Assembly (NCBI GenBank): GCA_910588755.1
Contig: CAJUQZ010000121.1
Location: 1 to 14,294 of the forward strand
Reading direction: 5' to 3'
Source: an uncultured Lachnospiraceae bacterium
GTDB taxonomy: Bacteria; Bacillota; Clostridia; Lachnospirales; Lachnospiraceae
DNA length: 14,294 nucleotides
Shown: positions 1 through 6,159 of the stretch, piece by piece
Layout of the letters: every line of letters starts with the position of its first letter
Position numbering within the stretch: the stretch's first letter is position 1
The notes under the pieces: model-generated
Told to the model about the DNA's origin: nothing
Seen by the model: the letters and a program-made list of their open reading frames with translations, nothing else
Databases searched by the model: none
Made by a program: the position numbers and the translations under genes

Positions 1-179
1 GTGAAGCTAAGCAAAAAACAGGCCGTCCAGTACAGGATATCCTCGAGGTCAACAGCAAACCTGCCATGTCTGACCAGGCGGCGCAGTAATCTGACTACAT
101 CGTACGCAAAAGCCATAAAAACCCCTGTCACAATCGATGTCAGCCAGAAATACCATTCTTTAACAATCTCCCCACTCAT
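1..179 (-). CDS. yabQ: YabQ-family sporulation membrane protein, 5' part only (cut by window edge)
   Basis: About 59 codons are visible, beginning MSGEIVKEWYFWLTSIVTG and ending in LEDILYWTACFLLSF at the left edge; the rest lies outside the window. The start is the ATG at 179-177, which overlaps the yabP stop codon in a TGATG junction, so translation is probably coupled. A first membrane helix covers roughly residues 9-25, followed by a basic stretch (RLLRRLVRHGR) and the start of a second helix. Recognition as YabQ rests on this hydrophobic start, on the LEDILYW segment typical of the family, and above all on its place directly after yabP. In Bacillus subtilis YabQ is a membrane protein needed for spore cortex formation; that role is taken from the family and not shown here. 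The expected next gene, divIC, would lie beyond the edge. Confidence 0.85.
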   Translation of the reverse strand, partial: MSGEIVKEWYFWLTSIVTGVFMAFAYDVVRLLRRLVRHGRFAVDLEDILYWTACFLLSF

Positions 180-496
180 CAACCAAACAGGCGTGCGATC
201 AGCCCTTCTCCTTTTTTCATCAGAGTGTTCTTGTCAGAATAAACCAGTGCGTCCACCGTGCCATCCACGTCCGCCTCGCCTTTCTCCAGATTCAGCCGCC
301 CCACATGGAGATTCGTGCCCCTGATGGTCAGCATCCCGTCCACAGTCTCCATCAGAATTGTATTCTCATCAAATGATTGAACATCCACTACGCCGGTAAG
401 CTTACACTCCCTGCGCTGCTCCATCGTAAGGCGATGCTTCCCGATCCCGACACCGCCATTTCCACTGCTGCCGCTTTTGCTCTCCCTGCTTTCCAT
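179..496 (-). CDS. yabP: YabP/YqfC-family sporulation protein
   Basis: This 105-residue protein carries the compact all-beta YabP fold signature: a hydrophilic start, HRLTMEQRRECKLTGVVDV, then FDENTILMETVDGMLTIRG, LHVGRLNLEKGEADVDG and an ending in LIARLFG. The length matches the family (about 100 residues). In Bacillus the gene is expressed in the mother cell under sigma-E; the exact biochemical role is not established. The ATG at 496 has only a modest AAGGG ribosome site 10 bases upstream (507-511), with a stronger GAGGAG farther away (512-517). The stop overlaps the yabQ start by one base. A sigma-E-like promoter sits just upstream (535-562), so the pair may be transcribed apart from hup-rqcP during sporulation. 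The assignment is firm from both sequence and gene order. Confidence 0.93.
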   Translation of the reverse strand: MESRESKSGSSGNGGVGIGKHRLTMEQRRECKLTGVVDVQSFDENTILMETVDGMLTIRGTNLHVGRLNLEKGEADVDGTVDALVYSDKNTLMKKGEGLIARLFG

Positions 497-527
497 AAAG
501 AATACGCCCTTCTCCTCAAACGAGTGC

Positions 528-562
528 TCCCTATATTATATGAGGGGAACCACAGCTATATG
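528..562 (-). promoter_or_regulatory. Candidate sigma-E-type sporulation promoter for yabPQ
   Basis: Read on the minus strand, CATATA (562-557) is followed after 14 bases by CATATAAT (542-535). The -10 matches the Bacillus sigma-E element CATACANT at all but one position, the upstream box resembles the ATATT-type -35, and 14 bases is a normal spacing. The -35 overlaps the rqcP stop codon. A start site near 528 would give a leader of about 32 bases before yabP. CATATAAT also contains the sigma-A box TATAAT, but no sigma-A -35 lies 17 bases upstream. Confidence 0.5.
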
Positions 563-795
563 TATCGGAAGAGCTCTTTTGCTTCGTCCTTTTTTACCGT
601 CTCCTGCACATCGAGGATTTCCACCTTTGTCTCCTTGTTGCCAAACTGAATCGTCAGGATATCTCCGACCTTGACATTCGCCGACGCCTTGGCTGGTTTG
701 TCATTGATCAGCACACGCCCTGCATCACAGGCCTCGTTTGCCACCGTGCGGCGCTTGATGATGCGCGACACCTTTAAAAATTTGTCCAGTCTCAT
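556..795 (-). CDS. rqcP: RqcP (YabO/HslR-type S4 RNA-binding protein)
   Basis: This 79-residue protein is essentially a single S4 RNA-binding domain. MRLDKFLKVSRIIKRRTVAN gives the two basic helices, GRVLINDKPAKASANVKVGD the central loop and strand, and a short helical tail rich in lysine and glutamate follows (QETVKKDEAKELF). In Bacillus, RqcP binds stalled 50S-peptidyl-tRNA complexes and works with RqcH during alanine tailing in ribosome quality control; older annotations call it YabO or heat-shock protein 15-like. The start ATG at 795 is preceded by an AAGGGGGAA ribosome site. It lies 79 bases downstream of hup, separated by a perfect hairpin (820-849), and upstream of yabP, the conserved Firmicutes order. 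Size, motif and neighbours agree, so confidence is high. Confidence 0.93.
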   Translation of the reverse strand: MRLDKFLKVSRIIKRRTVANEACDAGRVLINDKPAKASANVKVGDILTIQFGNKETKVEILDVQETVKKDEAKELFRYI

Positions 796-819
796 AATGC
801 CGTTCCCCCTTAAATGATA

Positions 820-849
820 ACAACCGATGAAGCGCTCCTCATCGGTTGT
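820..849 (-). terminator. Perfect 11-bp hairpin between hup and rqcP (partial terminator or 3'-end stabiliser)
   Basis: The arms at 820-830 and 839-849 are perfect inverse complements (ACAACCGATGA / TCATCGGTTGT) around an 8-base loop. On the minus strand it is followed by TATCATTTAA, not a clean U-run, so full termination is doubtful. A leaky terminator or a processing/stability element that leaves hup mRNA more abundant than rqcP is a reasonable inference, since HU is normally needed in much larger amounts. Confidence 0.5.
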
Positions 850-874
850 CTGAAAGAATTTGCTTAGAAAACAA

Positions 875-1150
875 TTATCTGTTTACCTCGTCCTTTAATG
901 CCTTACCCGGCTTAAACTTAGGCGCCTTGGAAGCCTCGATCTTCATCGTCTCGCCTGTCTGAGGATTTCTGCCCTCCCTTGCTGCCCGCTCTGCCACCTC
1001 AAATGTACCAAAACCTACCAGCTGAATCTTCTCGCCTTTCTTTAACTCCTTCGCAACAACCTCTGTGAAAGCTGTGAGCGCCTTCTCAGCATCCTTTTTT
1101 GTCATGTCTGCATGTTCAGCCATAGCGGCAACCAATTCTGTTTTGTTCAT
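875..1150 (-). CDS. hup: HU family DNA-binding protein
   Basis: At 91 residues this is a full-length HU. The helical N-terminus MNKTELVAAMAEHADMTKKD forms the dimer base, the hinge VGFGTFEVAERAAREGRNPQ leads into the DNA-gripping arm with the RNPQTGE tip, and the arm returns through KAPKFKPGKALKD. HU is an abundant dimer that bends and wraps chromosomal DNA. The ATG at 1150 follows a strong GGAGGAG site in the leader. A consensus sigma-A promoter (1213-1241) with an overlapping palindrome lies upstream. The gene heads the set hup-rqcP-yabP-yabQ. Nothing is missing or unusual in the protein. Confidence 0.97.
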   Translation of the reverse strand: MNKTELVAAMAEHADMTKKDAEKALTAFTEVVAKELKKGEKIQLVGFGTFEVAERAAREGRNPQTGETMKIEASKAPKFKPGKALKDEVNR

Positions 1151-1200
1151 CGTGAACTCCTCCTATATATCTGTAAATAATATTACTTGCGCCGTTTTGA

Positions 1201-1222
1201 CGCCTATATCTATTTATAGGCG
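1201..1222. repeat. 8-bp palindrome overlapping the hup -10 box (possible operator)
   Basis: CGCCTATA (1201-1208) and TATAGGCG (1215-1222) are perfect inverse complements around six bases. The palindrome spans the -10 box and the expected start site of the hup promoter. It could be an operator or a 5'-end mRNA hairpin; the sequence alone cannot decide. Confidence 0.5.
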
Positions 1223-1241
1223 AAAAGTGGTTGTTTGTCAA
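1213..1241 (-). promoter_or_regulatory. Sigma-A promoter of hup
   Basis: On the minus strand TTGACA (1241-1236) is followed after exactly 17 bases by TATAAA (1218-1213). Both boxes and the spacing are near ideal, fitting a highly expressed gene. The start would be near 1206, about 55 bases before the HU start codon. Confidence 0.85.
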
Positions 1242-1243
1242 GG

Positions 1244-1282
1244 AAAAAAGCCTAAAATTTGCTGTTTTTTAAAGGTTTTGGC
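1244..1282 (-). terminator. Weak intrinsic terminator after the PEGA lipoprotein gene
   Basis: On the minus strand GCCAAAA (1282-1276) can pair with TTTTAGGC (1257-1250), leaving one bulged A, and a run of six T follows (1249-1244). The stem is short and the loop long, so efficiency is uncertain. It ends directly at the hup -35 box, separating the two transcription units. Confidence 0.42.
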
Positions 1283-1301
1283 AAAATTCCCATATTTTTC
1301 A

Positions 1302-2774
1302 TTATTCATCAAGCTTAATAAGGTCTGTAAATGAATAATTCACGTCTTTTTCCTCCGCATCGACCTGCAGTGTGTAGCTTCTTGTCTGATATCCGGCTTT
1401 TCTAAGTGTCACCACGTAATTGCCTGCTGCCTTATGAAAGCTGATCGGCGTGATGCCAATATAATTGCCATCTAGATAGGCCTCGACACCACTCGGTGCA
1501 TCGATATAAACCTTATATCTGCCTGTGGACGATGCGACATCATTCTTCTGGTCCTCCTTCTTTGTAGTATCACTATCAGGCTCCTCTTCCTCCTCGTCAG
1601 CAGTCTGGGAATTTTGCTGGTACTTCTTGCTAATTGTGCCTTCCTCCTTGTCATCGTCCCTGTCCGCATCCTTATCCGCAGCTTTTTCTGCCGGGGCACT
1701 GCCTGTTTCCTCCCTAGTCTCCTCCTCGCTCTGCTCTAGCTCCACAGCGATATTTGCAGACGGCTCCGCCACCTTGATATATTGCGATACCGTGTCGTAC
1801 CCATCCGCTGTAATCCGCATCTGGTGAAGTCCGTACTCCAGTTCGACCGGCCTGGACACATTGACTTCCCGGCCGTCAATAAAAACCTTTGCCGTGACCG
1901 GATTGAGTGTAAAGATGACCGTCCCCTTCTGGACCTGGGTAATCTTGACATCCCCTAGGTCCCAGGCCATCTCCTCGTTTCTGGCAAATGTGATCTCCTG
2001 CGTGGCGCTGCTGCCCCTGTTGCTGACCGTGACAGTATGTGTCCCCTCGGGAACCACTAACAGCATGTCCTGCGCCACTTTCCGTATCACGCTGTCCCCG
2101 ACATCAATCCAGCCATTGACGAAAAAGTCCTCGTTCTGCAGGCGCAGATACCCGTGCCCTTTCTCAACATAAATGCCATAAATCATATTTTTATAGCCCC
2201 ACACGCTAAGCTCGTCCATCTGGTTGACCTCCATCATGTCTGTCTCCCTGCCATCAGACACTACGACGACATGTCCGCTGATGTTGTAGAGCTCATTTGC
2301 GATGGCGATTGTCCCCTTGCCCAGGTCCATGCTGTAGCCGCGGACATTGCTGTAGCTGAAACAGTCCGGGTTTTCCTTCACATAGGACAGCGCCTTTCTT
2401 GGCTTGTAAAAACGCACCGTCACGACGCTTCCCTCCTTGAGCTGCTCCATCGAAAGCGCCTGGTCGTATTTGTCATATATCGTCGTAGTTCCATCGTAGT
2501 GCAGCGTATACCTGCGCGAGGAGGTGATATTCTGGAACTGCACGGTTCCCGCCTCCATATCCTTTTTGACAACAACTGCGGCATCCTCGGAGTCATAGAT
2601 GCCGCTCCTGCCAAGCTCATTGATCACTGCCTCCTGCTCCGCCTCCACCACTGCGGTATTGTCCGGCTGTTTTGTCTGGTCCGACATGCCGACATACTGC
2701 GCACATCCCGTGAGCGTCAAGATAGCTGCTATACAAATAACAGCTGTTATGTTTTTTTTATTTCCCTTTATCAT
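1302..2774 (-). CDS. PEGA-domain surface lipoprotein
   Basis: The chosen start gives 490 residues. A frame seven codons longer exists (to 2795), but the ATG at 2774 is preceded by AAGGGG (2789-2784) at good spacing and gives a standard lipoprotein signal: basic MIKGNKKN, a hydrophobic core, then lipobox LTGC with Cys24. The body holds a beta-rich region (about 30-210), a PEGA-like repeat at about 213-265, a clear PEGA domain at 285-347 (KVFIDGREV..GLHQMRITADGY), an acidic, low-complexity linker at 348-415 and a second clear PEGA domain at 420-483 (EAYLDGNYIGITPISFHKAAGNY). PEGA domains are extracellular beta modules thought to contact envelope polymers or serve as spacers. No catalytic motif is visible. 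It starts 23 bases after the hydrolase stop and probably shares its mRNA. The precise function is unknown. Confidence 0.88.
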   Translation of the reverse strand: MIKGNKKNITAVICIAAILTLTGCAQYVGMSDQTKQPDNTAVVEAEQEAVINELGRSGIYDSEDAAVVVKKDMEAGTVQFQNITSSRRYTLHYDGTTTIYDKYDQALSMEQLKEGSVVTVRFYKPRKALSYVKENPDCFSYSNVRGYSMDLGKGTIAIANELYNISGHVVVVSDGRETDMMEVNQMDELSVWGYKNMIYGIYVEKGHGYLRLQNEDFFVNGWIDVGDSVIRKVAQDMLLVVPEGTHTVTVSNRGSSATQEITFARNEEMAWDLGDVKITQVQKGTVIFTLNPVTAKVFIDGREVNVSRPVELEYGLHQMRITADGYDTVSQYIKVAEPSANIAVELEQSEEETREETGSAPAEKAADKDADRDDDKEEGTISKKYQQNSQTADEEEEEPDSDTTKKEDQKNDVASSTGRYKVYIDAPSGVEAYLDGNYIGITPISFHKAAGNYVVTLRKAGYQTRSYTLQVDAEEKDVNYSFTDLIKLDE

Positions 2775-2797
2775 TCTGTAAGTCCCCTTATCCATAA

Positions 2798-3625
2798 TTA
2801 TCTGTCTGTCCCCATAAGCAACTTTGCATAGAGCGCCTCTCTCCTGTCCTGCTTTACCGGAAACTGCGCCCGGAAGCGCGCCACATCATCAGCAAGCTCC
2901 AGCACAAGCATTCCCTCTGTCCCAAAGAGCGCAGCACTCACCTCCCCATCAGGGTTGATCATACAGCTGTCCCCTGCATAGGCCACACCCCCGCACTCGC
3001 CCACGCAGTTCACGGCAAGCACATAGACCTGGTTTTCGATAGCGCGCGCCCGCAGAAGCGTTCTCCAATGTTCCCTGCGCTTCGCCGGCCAGTTCGCGGA
3101 CACGACCATCACATGCGCCTTTTTCGAGGCAGCCTGAAAAATTTCGGGAAAGCGCAGGTCGTAACAGATCAAGCTAGCAAACAAAATGCCATTTAACGGA
3201 AAATGGGCCAAGGTGCTGCCGCCCTGAAATTTGAGATCCTCCCCTGAATAGGAAAATGGATGGAGTTTCACATAATCCGACAGCACGCTTCCCGCATTGT
3301 CCACAACAGTATAATGATTCTCACACTTTCCACATGTACTGATACAATCCTTCACCCACCCAAAGCCTATACTGACGTGATACTGCCGCGCTAGCGCACA
3401 CATGCGCCGCAGCGTCCGACCATCGCTCTCCTTCGTGGCTTCTGTGTTCATGGAAAATCCTGTAAAACTCATCTCCGGGAAAAAGACGGCCTCCACCCCC
3501 TGGTTTGCAACCTCCCTGATGCGTTCCTCTGCGATCTTATAATTGCGCTCTTTATCCTCCCAGACAATCTGTGTCTGCAACAGAGCAAGCTTTATCCTGT
3601 TTCCCCTGGCCTGACCATTCTCCAT
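2798..3625 (-). CDS. Carbon-nitrogen hydrolase, nitrilase superfamily (amidase-like)
   Basis: The 275-residue protein has the nitrilase-superfamily catalytic triad in order: Glu51 in FFPEMSFTGF, Lys120 in YVKLHPFSY and Cys154 in LICYDLRFPE. The alpha-beta-beta-alpha core begins at IKLALLQTQI. LRFPE after the cysteine and KLHPFSYSGE around the lysine resemble omega-amidases and related small-acid amidases (YafV/Nit2 type), but the substrate cannot be fixed from sequence. The ATG at 3625 was preferred over that at 3640 because GGGGAG (3638-3633) lies seven bases before it, while the upstream ATG has no good site. No signal peptide is present, so it is cytosolic. It precedes the PEGA lipoprotein gene by 23 bases, and whether they share a pathway is unknown. 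Confidence 0.93.
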   Translation of the reverse strand: MENGQARGNRIKLALLQTQIVWEDKERNYKIAEERIREVANQGVEAVFFPEMSFTGFSMNTEATKESDGRTLRRMCALARQYHVSIGFGWVKDCISTCGKCENHYTVVDNAGSVLSDYVKLHPFSYSGEDLKFQGGSTLAHFPLNGILFASLICYDLRFPEIFQAASKKAHVMVVSANWPAKRREHWRTLLRARAIENQVYVLAVNCVGECGGVAYAGDSCMINPDGEVSAALFGTEGMLVLELADDVARFRAQFPVKQDRREALYAKLLMGTDR

Positions 3626-3676
3626 CGCACAGCTCCCCATTTCAACCGCTCACTACCGCGTTATTCTGAAATCCTG

Positions 3677-3704
3677 TTACAATGCATTATCGTAATTATT
3701 GTAA
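3677..3704. repeat. Interrupted palindrome between the CotS-family and hydrolase genes
   Basis: TTACAAT (3677-3683) and ATTGTAA (3698-3704) are exact inverse complements, with a nested ATTA-TCG-TAAT in the middle. No U-run follows, so it is not a good intrinsic terminator. It may be an operator or a weak 3' structure for the upstream gene. A TATAAT box on the minus strand (3714-3709) lies close to it but lacks a recognisable -35. Confidence 0.4.
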
Positions 3705-3742
3705 ACCTATTATATATTCTTTTGCGCTCTGATACAGCCCCT

Positions 3743-4732
3743 TCATGTAAAGAACCTGTTCAGCAGTTTTTCCTTATTTTTTTCCTGCCGGATCAAGCTC
3801 TCGAGCTTGTCAAAGTTACGGTTTGGCATCCACGATTTTCTGGAATTGTAATAAAAATTTATTATTTTCCAAAATTTCTCAGGGTAGGCTAGCCGCAGGC
3901 ACAGGCTGCGCCACTCAATCGGTGGAAATACCCTGCGGTTCTGGTACGCGTCGAGCATACTCTGCGCCATGTCGGATGACCAATCGCACTTTTCCGAAAT
4001 TTTGCGAAATAATAGATAAAAGTCCCTGGCTCCTGAATCATGCGCAAAATGCTCAAGGTTGATAATGCCAGTGTAATTCCCACTGCTATTCTTGCCAAAC
4101 AGGACATTGTGATACTGATAATCGCCGTGACAGTACAGACCGTTGCTGTTCACATACGCCTCGTACTCTGCGCGAGACTCCTGTCTGGCACGCTTTGTCA
4201 CCTCCACTGCCCTATCTAGGAAATAGTCGTACTCCCGCAGCAGCGCCCGCTCGAAATCCGTCTTGTTGTGCAGCTTTTTCAGATAATTTTTCACACGTCT
4301 GCACTCCATCGTATGCTTTTCCATCTCGTCCGCATAGAAAAAAACAGGCATCGTATACGGCTCCTCCGACGCGGGCAGCATAAATTTCAGATGCAGCTTT
4401 GCCATCGCGCCAAACGCCCTGACGATGTCCTCCTCGCTCTTATAACTGCACTCCTTCCCCTCGACCTGCTCCTCGAGTATGTAGATGCTGTTGTCAATAT
4501 CCTTCACAAACAGCGCACCCTCCTTGTTCCTCACAAGGGTATCTGTACGCAGATTGTCTCCCATCCTGCCCTGCAGCTGGTACATAAGCTCGAGTTTCTC
4601 CGTCCTTCCCCGGTATTCCTTGAGCACACGCATGCCCTGCTGTGTATCACAGATTATGGTTCCACGCCCCTTAAAGGTGCGGTTGAGTGTTATATCATAT
4701 TGTTCCAGCACGTTCACTGCCTTGTCATTCAC
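3743..4732 (-). CDS. CotS-family spore coat protein (kinase-like fold)
   Basis: The 329-residue protein has a choline-kinase/aminoglycoside-phosphotransferase-like fold as in CotS/YutH spore coat proteins. The N-lobe contains a strand-rich part (GRGTIICDTQQGMRVLKEY) and the C-lobe the loop CHGDYQYHNVLF (His202, Asp204, Asn209). Where active kinases carry a metal-binding Asp in an IDF/DFE-like motif, this one has Asn225 (IINLEHF). I recall similar Asn-containing relatives in Lachnospiraceae, so this may be a subfamily trait. The ending KSWMPNRNFDKLESLIRQE is typical of the family. In Bacillus CotS is part of the coat, and kinase activity is not established. The start is GTG at 4732, supported by a strong GGAGGGGG site (4747-4740). 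It follows cca with a structured 95-base gap. CotS family is firm; a coat location is inferred. Confidence 0.85.
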   Translation of the reverse strand: MNDKAVNVLEQYDITLNRTFKGRGTIICDTQQGMRVLKEYRGRTEKLELMYQLQGRMGDNLRTDTLVRNKEGALFVKDIDNSIYILEEQVEGKECSYKSEEDIVRAFGAMAKLHLKFMLPASEEPYTMPVFFYADEMEKHTMECRRVKNYLKKLHNKTDFERALLREYDYFLDRAVEVTKRARQESRAEYEAYVNSNGLYCHGDYQYHNVLFGKNSSGNYTGIINLEHFAHDSGARDFYLLFRKISEKCDWSSDMAQSMLDAYQNRRVFPPIEWRSLCLRLAYPEKFWKIINFYYNSRKSWMPNRNFDKLESLIRQEKNKEKLLNRFFT

Positions 4733-4736
4733 AAAA

Positions 4737-4811
4737 AATCCCCCTCCACACAGTATTGATTGGTGCTATACGCAGATAGCGACTTATTCTATCCTATGTA
4801 AAAGGGGGATT
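4737..4811 (-). promoter_or_regulatory. Structured cca-cotS gap with potential Shine-Dalgarno masking
   Basis: On the minus strand AATCCCCCT (4811-4803), just after the cca stop, is perfectly complementary to AGGGGGATT (4745-4737), which covers most of the ribosome site of the CotS-family gene. Between them lies a small perfect hairpin, GCTAT/ATAGC (4780-4776 with 4769-4765). Because the 3' arm runs into a T-rich stretch, the same structure could alternatively end cca transcripts. No convincing promoter was found in the gap; a CATAGGATA string (near 4798-4790) resembles a sigma-K -10 but lacks a properly spaced -35. Confidence 0.4.
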
Positions 4812-4827
4812 ATTTATGTTTCTTTTT

Positions 4828-6159
4828 CTACAACATTTGCTTTGCTTTTTCTAGCAAATATTCATGTACATTGTTCTCCGGATTTTGCAAAACCTCGTCC
4901 AGAAGCTGATTTAAGATTTCACCAATGCGCTTTCCTCTTGGCACACCAAGCGCGATCAGGTCATTTCCTGTCATTTCCAGTGTCTTTAGGGAGATACACT
5001 GATTTTGCGCCATAATGTCTGTGTAAAGCCGTATGATCTCATCAATATGCGCAAGCTTCTCCGTCCGCTGGTAACTGCTCTGCGCCAGCGTGTCCGCGCG
5101 CCGAAGCTCCATGACCTGTGGAAAATACGCCTCGCCAATCTTGTTGATGGCCCGCCGCACGGCCCGCGCGTCCGGCTCTGGCTTATAGTCGTGGTATCTG
5201 ACATACTTTTGCACTTTATCGATCGTGTCATTGTCAAATTTTAACCGCTTTAGAATATCGACAGCCATCCGCTCGCTCACCTCCGCATGTCCGTGAAAAT
5301 GGTCGATGCCCTCCTCGTCTGTCGTTCTGGTGACAGGTTTTCCGATATCGTGCAGGAGCGCCGCGATGCGCAGGCTCCTGTCAGCCCTTGTATGCAACAG
5401 ACTCTGCATCAGATGCTCCCCCACCGTATACTGGTGATGCGGATTGTGTTGTGCAGTCTCAAATGCAGCGTCCAGTTCGGGCAATACAACCCCTGTGATG
5501 CCCAGTTCATACGCATCACGCATATAATCCGGGTGGTCTGACAACAAAAGTTTCACCAGCTCGGCCTGTATGCGCTCCGAACTTATGTTTTGCAAGTTGG
5601 GCGCAAGCTCCCTGATGGCTGCCTTCGTCTCCTCTGCAATCGCAAATCCCAGCTGCGCCGAAAAACGCACAGCCCGCAGCATACGCAGCGCGTCCTCGCC
5701 AAACCGCTCCGCCGCAGCCCCCACACATCGTATGATGCCTTTGTCCAGATCGTCCATACCGCCAAACGCATCGACAACACCGCTGCGGTCATTGTATGCA
5801 AAGGCGTTGATCGTAAAATCCCGGCGTTTTAAATCTTCTATTAAATTCGCGGTAAAAACAACCTCCTTTGGATGGCGGCTGTCCTCGTACTCGCCGTCAA
5901 TCCGGTAGGTCGTCACCTCAAAGCCTTCCCTGTCGAGCATGACGGTCACTGTTCCATGCTGGATTCCGGTATCGATCGTGTGGCGGAAAATCTCCTTGAC
6001 CTGCTGCGGCCTGGCTGAGGTGGTCACGTCCCAGTCGCTCGGCGTCCGGTCAAGCAACGAGTCCCTCACGCAGCCGCCGACTGCGTATGCCTCGTATCCG
6101 GCAGACTCGAGCGCCGCGATAATATATTGAACCTTATCCGGCAAGTGTATCTGTGTCAT
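4828..6159 (-). CDS. cca: CCA tRNA nucleotidyltransferase with HD domain
   Basis: This 443-residue enzyme adds or repairs the 3'-CCA end of tRNAs using CTP and ATP without a nucleic acid template. The class II nucleotidyltransferase head shows AVGGCVRDSLL (28-33 core) and the metal-binding Asp pair in SDWDVTT (42-44). The RRDFTINAFAY motif lies at about 113-123, the neck at EDALRMLRAVRF (156-167) and the SSERIQAEL helix at about 194-202. A C-terminal HD domain has HD at 271-272 in AALLHDIGKP and a further His-rich stretch HFHGHAE, typical of CCA enzymes that also carry phosphohydrolase activity. The ATG at 6159 overlaps the stop of the preceding membrane-protein gene (ATGA), and an AAGGAG site lies inside that gene's end. 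All expected motifs are present and the length is normal. Confidence 0.96.
   Translation of the reverse strand: MTQIHLPDKVQYIIAALESAGYEAYAVGGCVRDSLLDRTPSDWDVTTSARPQQVKEIFRHTIDTGIQHGTVTVMLDREGFEVTTYRIDGEYEDSRHPKEVVFTANLIEDLKRRDFTINAFAYNDRSGVVDAFGGMDDLDKGIIRCVGAAAERFGEDALRMLRAVRFSAQLGFAIAEETKAAIRELAPNLQNISSERIQAELVKLLLSDHPDYMRDAYELGITGVVLPELDAAFETAQHNPHHQYTVGEHLMQSLLHTRADRSLRIAALLHDIGKPVTRTTDEEGIDHFHGHAEVSERMAVDILKRLKFDNDTIDKVQKYVRYHDYKPEPDARAVRRAINKIGEAYFPQVMELRRADTLAQSSYQRTEKLAHIDEIIRLYTDIMAQNQCISLKTLEMTGNDLIALGVPRGKRIGEILNQLLDEVLQNPENNVHEYLLEKAKQML

Noticed and set aside
2154..2831. A 225-codon plus-strand reading frame opposite the lipoprotein and hydrolase genes
   Set aside because: It lies antisense to two well-supported genes, its translation shows no known domain, and no ribosome site precedes it.
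4745..4800. Sigma-K-type promoter for the CotS-family gene (CATAGGATA)
   Set aside because: The -10 fits, but no -35 AC element occurs at 16-17 bases; the nearest is about 18-19 away.
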